Origin: Kocuria flava
GTDB taxonomy: Bacteria; Actinomycetota; Actinomycetes; Actinomycetales; Micrococcaceae
Assembly (NCBI RefSeq): GCF_001482365.1
Contig: NZ_CP013254.1
Location: 1,550,001 to 1,614,000 of the forward strand
Reading direction: 5' to 3'
Length of the DNA: 64,000 nt
Made by a program: the position numbers and the translations under genes. Under the pieces are notes generated by a model. The model had not been told where the DNA came from and made no database searches. It worked only from the letters and a program-made list of their open reading frames with translations. Position 1 is the first letter of the stretch; each line of letters starts with the position of its first letter. Below, piece by piece: positions 57,976 through 64,000 of this stretch.

Positions 57976-59334
57976 TCAGTCCTGGGCGGCGTGCGCCGGG
58001 GCCGGCTCGGTGCGGGCCTGGCGCTGGGCCACGAACGCGGGCACCACGGCGGCGCCGCGACCGGCGAGCCGCGCGAACAGGCTGCCGAAGCGGCGGCGGT
58101 CGCCGCGGGGCTCGACGGCCAGGACCACGCCGTCGACGCGGTCGGCCAGCGCGGCCAGCTCCGCGACGCCGGCGCGCGGCGGGACCACGGCGGCCAGCAG
58201 GGCGGGCGGGGCGTCGTCGAACTCGGGCCAGTCGGGCCCGGCCATCGGGCCCACGGTCTCGGCGAGGGCGTCGGCGCCGACGAGCTCGATCGACCCGCCC
58301 CACGAGGTGAGCACCTCGTCGAGGGCGTTGACGACCACGGCGGCCTGGCCCGGGCGGGCCGAGTGCACGGCGATCCGCGAGCCCGGCCGCGGCACGGCCC
58401 GGCCCTGGTCCTGGGCCAGCCGGCGCAGCAGCTCGAGGGCGCCGTCGGCGTCGTCCTCGGAGCGCAGCACGACCACGGGGGTGCCGGTCACCTCGGCGAG
58501 GCGATCGGGACGGCGCACGGTGTGGTCGGCGCGCTCGCGCAGAGCCCCGGCGAGGGCGCCCAGCAGCAGCCCGCCGGCGAGCCCGCCGGCGAGGAAGAGC
58601 AGCAGGCCCGCGGAGGAGGGCTGCTCCGGCGGCGTGGCCTCGCTGATCACGCGGCCCGGGGTCGGGGAGATCAGCGCCAGCGCGGTGCGCTGCTCGCGCA
58701 GCTGGCGCAGGCTGTAGGCGTCGTCGTCCGAGCGCTCGAGGCCCGCGATGGACTCGTCGATGCGCTTGAGCGTGTCGTCCGCGGTGGTGCGCACGTCCTC
58801 GGCCCGGTCGGCGAGGTAGGCCTCGGCCAGGGCGTTGGCGCGCTCGGCGGCCTGGTTCGGGTCGCCGGCGGTGACGGTCACGCGCAGCACCTGGGTGTCG
58901 TCCGGGGCGGCGGTCTCGAGCTGCTCGACGAGCTCCTGCGCGAGCGCGGGGTCGGCGTCCTCGACGGGCACGTCCTGCAGCAGGGCGGCCGCGCGGGTCG
59001 TGATGCGCTGGGAGGCCATGGTGGCCATCTCGGTCTGCATCTCGACCTCCTCGGTGCCGGAGGCCCCGGTGAGCGGGTTGACCGCGCTCGGGGAGACGGT
59101 CATGGAGGCCGTGGCCTGGTAGCTCGGCGGCCACAGCAGCCCGGCCACGAGGGCCGCGACCAGCACGAGCAGCCAGGTGCCGAGGATGGTGGGCCAGCGG
59201 CGGGCCAGCCGCCGCCACGGCGGCGTCGTGGCCGGCGGCGCGGGCGGGGTGCCGGGCCCGCCGGTGCCCCCGCGGGCGTCCTCGGCCCGGGTCCGGCGCC
59301 CGTCGGCGCCGATGGTGTGCAGAGTCTCGCTCAT
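57976..59334 (-). CDS. Wzz-type polysaccharide chain-length/copolymerase protein with degenerate kinase-like end
   Basis: The 452-residue inner-membrane protein has a disordered N-terminus, a first membrane helix (ILGTWLLVLVAALVAGLLW), a Wzz periplasmic part (YQATASMTVSPSAVNPLTG, coiled coil about 185-225), a second helix after PGRVISEATPPEQPSS (GLLLFLAGGLAGGLLLGALAGAL) and a cytosolic domain (about 275-440) of the BY-kinase shape. The domain lacks a Walker A motif: the position reads RIAVHSARPGQAAVVVNALDE. It ends without a Tyr-rich tail, so it cannot be an active tyrosine kinase. ATG 59334 follows a GGGGGAAA run. Confidence 0.88.
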   Translation of the reverse strand: MSETLHTIGADGRRTRAEDARGGTGGPGTPPAPPATTPPWRRLARRWPTILGTWLLVLVAALVAGLLWPPSYQATASMTVSPSAVNPLTGASGTEEVEMQTEMATMASQRITTRAAALLQDVPVEDADPALAQELVEQLETAAPDDTQVLRVTVTAGDPNQAAERANALAEAYLADRAEDVRTTADDTLKRIDESIAGLERSDDDAYSLRQLREQRTALALISPTPGRVISEATPPEQPSSAGLLLFLAGGLAGGLLLGALAGALRERADHTVRRPDRLAEVTGTPVVVLRSEDDADGALELLRRLAQDQGRAVPRPGSRIAVHSARPGQAAVVVNALDEVLTSWGGSIELVGADALAETVGPMAGPDWPEFDDAPPALLAAVVPPRAGVAELAALADRVDGVVLAVEPRGDRRRFGSLFARLAGRGAAVVPAFVAQRQARTEPAPAHAAQD

Positions 59335-59498
59335 GTGGATTTCCCCCCTGGTGGATCGCGGGTCGGCTCGGCGGACCGGTCGCGGCCGGCGCTCGCCCCC
59401 CGGCGAGCCCCGACCCGGTCCCCAGCGACGGCTGCCGGGGTCGGTCCCGGCGGCGTCCTGCTCCGATGTCGATCGCTTTGAATGTTACAGATGCAAAC

Positions 59499-61100
59499 TC
59501 ATCGGGACCACAGCGGGTCCTTCCCGGCCCGTGGTCTCTTCGGGCCACAGTCCGCCTCCGCCGTCCCCCGGACGGCGGAGGCGGAACCCACGGCGGGCGC
59601 CGTGGTGCCGGGGCTGACGGCGGGTGCCGTGGTGCCGGGGCGCTGCTGCGCGGCACGCCGGCGGGCGAGCAGCACCCCCGCCGCGGCGGCGAGCAGCAGG
59701 CCCAGCACCGCCCCGTGCACGAGCAGCCCCGGGATGCCCGGGCCCAGCAGGGCGCGCACGCCCAGGCCGGAGGCTCCGGTGGCCAGTGCGGCGGCCGCGG
59801 CGGTGGCGCCCACCACGGACCAGCGGGGCGAGATGCCCAGCAGCCGCACGGACTGGAACAGCGCGAGCCCGGTGTCGGTGAGCACCGAGGCGGCCCACGC
59901 CGTGGCCGCGCCGACGAGCCCCCACTGCGGGATCAGCCACAGGTTCAGGGCGACGGCCACGGCCAGCGCGGCGGACTTGTTCATCAGCTGCCACCGGCTG
60001 CGCCCGGCCATCAGCAGCAGCGACTGCACCCCGCCGGCCGAGACGGCCAGCAGCATCGCCGAGGCGATCACGACCATGGCGGGGTAGCCGGACCCGAAGC
60101 CCTCGCCGAAGACGGCGAGCACCCCGGGGCCGAAGAGCAGCAGCGTGAGGTAGAAGGGCCAGGCCCCGGCCACGAGCACCGCGGTGGTGCGGGTGAACAC
60201 GGAGCGGGCCGTGGCGTGGTCGTCGACGGCCAGGGCGGCGCTGATGGAGGGGCCGGTGACGATGCGGGCGGTGTGGTCGAGCATGGCGCCGACGCGGATG
60301 CAGCGGTTGACCACCCCGTAGACCCCGGCCGCGGCCGGGCCCAGGAACGCGGCGACGAGCAGGACGTCGAGCCACTCGAGCAGCGCCTCGACCACCGCGG
60401 TGACCCCGCGGGCCGAGGAGAAGGACCAGAACGCCCGGCGCTGCCGGTCCGGCGGCGGCGGGGGAGCGGCTCCCGGCGCGCGGTCCAGTCCGCGCAGCAG
60501 CCGGCGCAGCAGGAGCAGGGCCGCCACGGCCACGGCCGCGACCGGGACGCTCCACGCGGCGGTGAGGGCCAGCAGCCCGCCGCCGGCGGCGACGACGGCG
60601 GCGACCGCCGCGACGCGCAGCGAGGGCAGGGCCACGTTCTGCAGGAAGGAGAAGGTCGGCACCCGGTGCAGCCCCCGCAGCGTCCCGAAGGCGAGGTTGA
60701 GCAGGGCGCCCAGCACGAGGAAGGGCGCGGCCAGCAGCACGGCCGGGCCGACCTCGGCGGGCAGCACTCCGGGCAGCAGCGCCAGCAGCACCGCGGTGGC
60801 GGCGACCCCGGCCGCGAGCAGCAGCACGGGCCGGGCGGCGATCCGCAGCACGGCGGCCACCCCGTCACCCTGCCCGCGGGCGGTGAGCGCCGGCAGCGAG
60901 CGCACCAGCCCGGTGTCGGCGCCGAAGGTGGACACGGTCGTGGCGATGGCCAGGACGGCGACCACCTGGAAGAACTGCCCGGCCGCGGCTGCGCCGGCGG
61001 CGTTGGAGACCACCAGGGTGGCCCCGAAGGCCAGGCCCGCCCCGGTGACGACGAACGCGAAGGTCAGCGACCCGCTGCGCGCCAGGCCGGGCCCGCTCAC
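59499..61100 (-). CDS. Polysaccharide flippase (Wzx/MOP superfamily)
   Basis: The 533-residue protein has 12-14 transmembrane helices in the MOP flippase pattern: SLTFAFVVTGAGLAFGATLVVSNAAGAAAAGQFFQVVAVLAIATTVSTFGADTGLVRSLP, LEWLDVLLVAAFLGPAAAGVYGVVNRCI and MLLAVSAGGVQSLLLMAGRSRWQLMNKSAALAVAVALNLWLIPQWGLVGAATAW. It should flip polyprenyl-linked repeat units. The C-terminal tail of about 55 residues is Ala/Thr/Pro-rich. GTG 61100 overlaps the ligase-like gene by four bases. Confidence 0.9.
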   Translation of the reverse strand: MSGPGLARSGSLTFAFVVTGAGLAFGATLVVSNAAGAAAAGQFFQVVAVLAIATTVSTFGADTGLVRSLPALTARGQGDGVAAVLRIAARPVLLLAAGVAATAVLLALLPGVLPAEVGPAVLLAAPFLVLGALLNLAFGTLRGLHRVPTFSFLQNVALPSLRVAAVAAVVAAGGGLLALTAAWSVPVAAVAVAALLLLRRLLRGLDRAPGAAPPPPPDRQRRAFWSFSSARGVTAVVEALLEWLDVLLVAAFLGPAAAGVYGVVNRCIRVGAMLDHTARIVTGPSISAALAVDDHATARSVFTRTTAVLVAGAWPFYLTLLLFGPGVLAVFGEGFGSGYPAMVVIASAMLLAVSAGGVQSLLLMAGRSRWQLMNKSAALAVAVALNLWLIPQWGLVGAATAWAASVLTDTGLALFQSVRLLGISPRWSVVGATAAAAALATGASGLGVRALLGPGIPGLLVHGAVLGLLLAAAAGVLLARRRAAQQRPGTTAPAVSPGTTAPAVGSASAVRGTAEADCGPKRPRAGKDPLWSR

Positions 61101-62374
61101 AGCCCCTCCCCGTACCGGCGCGAGCGCAGCAGCACGGCCAGGCTCAGGCTGATGAGGATGAACTGCACGGCGTCCAGGCCGTAGAAGGTGAAGAACACGC
61201 ACGCGGCCACGGGCACGGCGTGGATCAGGATCCCCGTGGTGGTGCGCGCCCGCAGGGTCGCGAGGGTCGTCCCGTGCAGGTAGGTCATGAACAGCCCGAG
61301 GCCCACGAGCCCGTAGCAGAACATCAGGGTCCAGACGTAGCCCTGGGTGCCCATCTCGATGCCGACCGTCTCGTCGTAGACCGGAGCCCCGTAGCCCAGC
61401 AGCGGGGCCTTGAGGGTCGCCAGGAAGGTGTCGCGGTAGAGGTCGGAGCGGGTTCCGGTGCTGTCGCTGTACTCCTGGCGGCCCAGGATCCGCTCGACCG
61501 CCCCGCTGGCCACGAGCCACGCGCCCACGGCCGCCACCGCCCCGCCGCCGGCCAGGGCGATGCCCACGCGCCCGCGCAGGACCATGCGGACCAGCACGTA
61601 GCCCAGGGCCAGGCCGAGGGCCAGGAACATGCCGCGGTTGGTCGTGGCCACGGCCGGGGCCAGGGAGGCCAGCAGCCCGGCGACGATCAGCAGGTGCCGA
61701 GCGCGGAAGCGGACGGTGGTCAGGTGGGCGAGCACGAGCGGGGTGAGGATCACGAACCCGGAGCCCCACCCGTTGGTGTACGGGAACGGGGCGGCGGGTC
61801 GGTTGTAGGCCTCGGGCGCGCCCCAGGGCAGCTGGACCTCGGCCAGGGGCGGGAAGAAGTAGTTCTGCACCAGGGCGTTGGAGGTGATCCCCTGGGGCAG
61901 CAGCAGCCCCACCGGGGTGGTCAGCCGGGCCTCGGGGATCACGAACGTCAGCAGCCCGAGGCCCACGAGCGTGGCCCAGGCGACGACGGCGGCCCGCAGG
62001 AACCGCCGGTGGTCGAGGCTCTGCCGGGCGTTCCAGTAGTAGACGACGTAGACGAGCGCGGCGGCGAGGTTGATCCAGCGCAGGGCGAACCCGGCCCAGG
62101 AGCCCACGCTGTCGATCTGCACGGAGCTGGCGAGCATCCACAGCAGGAACGCGCCGAGCACCCACGCCGGCCAGGGCACCCGGACCTCGCGCCGCTGCAG
62201 GAGCAGCAGCAGGAGCATCACCACGGCCAGCACCGTGGGGGCGAACTGCAGGGCGCCCGAGGCCCAGAACAGGGGCAGGCCCCAGAACAGGGACAGCAGC
62301 GGCCAGGCGGGGAGGACCCCGGTGCCCCGGCGCACCGGGGCCGGGGCCACCACCGTGGGGGTCGGCGCGGTCAC
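61097..62374 (-). CDS. O-antigen ligase/polymerase-like membrane protein (Wzy/WaaL family)
   Basis: The 425-residue protein has about 12 membrane helices and one large outside loop with VQLPWGAPEAYNRPAAPFPYTNGWGSGFVILTPL, followed by the second family region with GRQEYSDSTGTRSDLYRDTFLATLKAPLLGYGAPV. The Arg-rich loop and the His-free YRDTFLATLKAPLLGYG pattern fit Wzy_C polymerases in EPS operons. It should polymerise or attach repeat units outside. GTG 62374 starts it, eight bases after the GT2 stop. Confidence 0.86.
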   Translation of the reverse strand: MTAPTPTVVAPAPVRRGTGVLPAWPLLSLFWGLPLFWASGALQFAPTVLAVVMLLLLLLQRREVRVPWPAWVLGAFLLWMLASSVQIDSVGSWAGFALRWINLAAALVYVVYYWNARQSLDHRRFLRAAVVAWATLVGLGLLTFVIPEARLTTPVGLLLPQGITSNALVQNYFFPPLAEVQLPWGAPEAYNRPAAPFPYTNGWGSGFVILTPLVLAHLTTVRFRARHLLIVAGLLASLAPAVATTNRGMFLALGLALGYVLVRMVLRGRVGIALAGGGAVAAVGAWLVASGAVERILGRQEYSDSTGTRSDLYRDTFLATLKAPLLGYGAPVYDETVGIEMGTQGYVWTLMFCYGLVGLGLFMTYLHGTTLATLRARTTTGILIHAVPVAACVFFTFYGLDAVQFILISLSLAVLLRSRRYGEGL

Positions 62375-62381
62375 GGCCGTC

Positions 62382-63365
62382 TCACAGCCCTCGGCCGAAG
62401 AAGGACACGGCGTTCTGCAGCCGCTCCGCGCCGATCAGCCCGGTCGCCACGACGAGCGCGCCCCAGGCCCGCAGCTGCGTGGCGTCGTGCTGCAGCGCGG
62501 CGCGCGCCCAGCGCACGGCCTGCCGGCGCTGCCCGGAGGCGGCGTGGGCGAAGGCCACCTGCCCGGCGAGCAGGGCGGTGCCGCGGTCGCTGGTCTCGAA
62601 CTCGGGGAACTTGCGCAGCATGTAGTCCAGGGCCGCGGCGATGTCCGCCCACTTCTCGCGGAAGAACGAGGGCCGGTCCCAGCGCACGGTCAGCACGGTC
62701 TCGGGCACGGAGTGCACCGGGGCGTGGCGGGCCAGGCGCAGCAGCAGGTCGTAGTCCTCGCCGTAGGAGGCCGGCAGCGCCTCGTCGACGGTGCCCACGG
62801 GCCCGAGCAGGTCGGCGCGGCGGCAGATCAGCGCGGAGGGGTGGATCTCCATCATCCGGTCGGCCAGCAGCTCCGGGAAGGTGGCCACCGGCTGGGGCGT
62901 GCGCGAGATCTCCCGGTCGTGGGAGACGATGCGGATCGTGCCGGCGATCGCGGAGGCCTCCGGGTGCAGGGTCCAGTGCGCGACCTGGCGGGTGAGCTTG
63001 CGCGGGGCCCACACGTCGTCGTCGTCGCAGAAGGCGATGATCTCGCCGGTGGCGGCCGCGATGCCGGTGTTGCGCGCCCCGGCCAGGCCGGGGGTGCGGG
63101 TGTTGGGCACGGTCAGCAGCTCGACGCCCGCGGGGACGGCGACGTCGGCCAGCGCGTCGACGTCGATCCGGTCGAAGACCACCACGACCTGCAGCGGGCC
63201 GGCGTAGTCCTGCGCGACGATCGCGCGCACGGCCTCGCGCAGCATCTTCGGCCGCCCGGCGGTGGCGATGAGCACGGAGACCGAGGGCTGGTCGGAGCCG
63301 AAGCCGGCCGCGGTGCGGGGCGCGGTGGTGGGTGCGGAGGCGGGGGCGATCAGGTCAGCGGACAT
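62382..63365 (-). CDS. GT-A fold glycosyltransferase family 2
   Basis: The 327-residue enzyme shows VSVLIATAGRPKMLREAVRAIVAQDY, LAGARNTGIAAATGEIIAFCDDDDVW (the DxD-like DDDD metal site), ALICRRADLLGPVGTVDEALPASYGEDYDLLLRLARH (ED acceptor-site motif) and an Ala-rich tail. It adds a sugar to the growing lipid-linked repeat. ATG 63365 overlaps the 3' end of the phosphotransferase gene by 11 bases. The transferred sugar is unknown. Confidence 0.92.
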   Translation of the reverse strand: MSADLIAPASAPTTAPRTAAGFGSDQPSVSVLIATAGRPKMLREAVRAIVAQDYAGPLQVVVVFDRIDVDALADVAVPAGVELLTVPNTRTPGLAGARNTGIAAATGEIIAFCDDDDVWAPRKLTRQVAHWTLHPEASAIAGTIRIVSHDREISRTPQPVATFPELLADRMMEIHPSALICRRADLLGPVGTVDEALPASYGEDYDLLLRLARHAPVHSVPETVLTVRWDRPSFFREKWADIAAALDYMLRKFPEFETSDRGTALLAGQVAFAHAASGQRRQAVRWARAALQHDATQLRAWGALVVATGLIGAERLQNAVSFFGRGL

Positions 63366-64000
63366 GGCGGGTGCTCCTGTCGGTGAGGGGGACGACGACG
63401 GCGCCGTCGTCCGCGGTGGTGCCGGTGGCCGGGCGGGCCGGCCGGGTGGTCAGGCCCAGGTACTTGCGCCGCATCGACACCGCGCTGATCGCCGCGAGGG
63501 CGGCCAGCAGCAGCGCGTAGGCGGGGGTGAACAGGGCGGGGACGCCCCACAGGAGGAAGATCCAGCAGGTCACCCCGGCGTCGGTGGGCAGGTTGAGGAA
63601 GGACCGCAGGGTCCCGCCGGCCGGCGGGCCGGCCAGGCCGTCCTTGCGGCGCAGCTGCTCGGCGAGGATCTGGCTCATGAACTGGCCGACCTCCACGAGC
63701 ACGAACGCCGCGGCGAGCACGGCCAGGGCCGCGGCGGGGAAGGGGCCGGGCCGCGGGTGCAGCAGCGCCGCGGCGGCCACGGCCAGGTGGATGCCCGGGG
63801 TCCGGACCGCGTCCACGACGTGGTCCAGCCACTCCCCGGCGGGCGAGCCGGTGCCGGTGAGCCGGGCGACCTGCCCGTCGGCCGAGTCCAGGACGTAGCC
63901 GGCCGCGAGGAGCACGGCGACGACGACGCCGGTGGCCGGCGCGACCGGTGCCGCCACGAGCACGACCAGCCCGGCGGCCGAGAGGGCCGCGCTGAGGGCG
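63355..64000 (-). CDS. CDP-alcohol phosphotransferase (cut by window edge)
   Basis: The visible 215 codons contain the full CDP-alcohol motif DGxxARxxxxxxxxGxxxDxxxD (SADGQVARLTGTGSPAGEW followed by LDHVVD) and about four membrane helices. The motif usually lies 45-65 residues from the N-terminus, after a helix; here it is only about 40 codons from the window edge, so the start is outside. Such enzymes transfer phospho-alcohols (inositol, glycerol or polyol phosphate) from CDP carriers. Its place at the head of an EPS operon suggests modification of a glycopolymer, which is inference. Confidence 0.88.
   Translation of the reverse strand, partial: ALSAALSAAGLVVLVAAPVAPATGVVVAVLLAAGYVLDSADGQVARLTGTGSPAGEWLDHVVDAVRTPGIHLAVAAAALLHPRPGPFPAAALAVLAAAFVLVEVGQFMSQILAEQLRRKDGLAGPPAGGTLRSFLNLPTDAGVTCWIFLLWGVPALFTPAYALLLAALAAISAVSMRRKYLGLTTRPARPATGTTADDGAVVVPLTDRSTRHVR

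Noticed and set aside
59466..61184. Plus-strand frame opposite the flippase gene
   Set aside because: It is Gln/His/Gly-rich, as expected for the antisense of a Leu/Ala-rich membrane protein, and has no motif.

Overview
The window is a 64 kb piece of a very GC-rich (about 75% by eye) actinobacterial chromosome. Mycothiol chemistry (mca), a WhiB regulator, DUF501/DUF3499/DUF4245/DUF4307/TIGR03089 proteins, GTG starts and the order greA-DUF4307-mca-trhA-uppS-phoH-fumC-glpX point to Micrococcales, probably Micrococcaceae near Kocuria/Arthrobacter. The genus is inference. Almost all of it is ordinary core chromosome; I see no prophage, insertion sequence, rRNA or CRISPR.

Layout. 1-4957: end of a mannose-1-phosphate guanylyltransferase, a leaderless M20 amidohydrolase, then a nucleoside-salvage run (BMP lipoprotein, cdd, deoA), continued after an acidic low-complexity protein by add and mazG (to 8604). 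8747-13977: eno, FtsB-like protein, DUF501, ppx, subtilase. 14024-16964: NDH-2, a tRNA with anticodon UAA but a short variable loop, a 516-base gene-free stretch full of inverted repeats, and a Bax-inhibitor-like protein. 17052-31000: nitroreductase-like protein, AI-2E transporter, ilvA, greA, DUF4307, mca, TrhA, uppS, PhoH, prepilin peptidase, NUDIX, fumC, carbonic anhydrase, DUF4245. 31178-38923: glpX (apparently reading through its own terminator hairpin), two FemAB-like proteins, LCP protein, purE/purK, GtrA. 38981-44517: TIGR03089, WhiB, DUF3499, Trm112-like, L,D-transpeptidase lipoprotein, DUF1461. 44528-53366: protein mannosyltransferase, rsmI, a moxR-DUF58-transglutaminase operon, tatD. 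53367-55111: an accessory-looking pocket with an AbiEi/DUF559 protein, flanking 22-bp repeats, a perfect 64-bp palindrome and a G-rich repeat tract. 55112-56955: rsmA-ispE. 57149-64000: a leftward, tightly overlapping exopolysaccharide operon (CDP-alcohol phosphotransferase, GT2, O-antigen-ligase-like protein, flippase, Wzz-like protein, Alg13/GT28-like glycosyltransferase).

How it fits together. Many products serve the cell surface: peptidoglycan (uppS, Fem-like proteins, L,D-transpeptidase, LCP protein), glycopolymers (manC, GtrA, PMT, EPS operon) and the membrane-protein/transglutaminase module. Others serve nucleotide salvage and synthesis (cdd, deoA, add, purE/K) and central carbon metabolism (eno, fumC, glpX, ndh).

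A repeated regulatory theme is visible: about ten genes have a TANNNT -10 box exactly 6-7 bases before the start codon, the geometry of leaderless mRNAs. This decides several starts (26790, 46165, 46370, 55112) against nearby ATGs or in the absence of a Shine-Dalgarno sequence. All functional calls rest on recognised motifs and family knowledge; no database search was possible.
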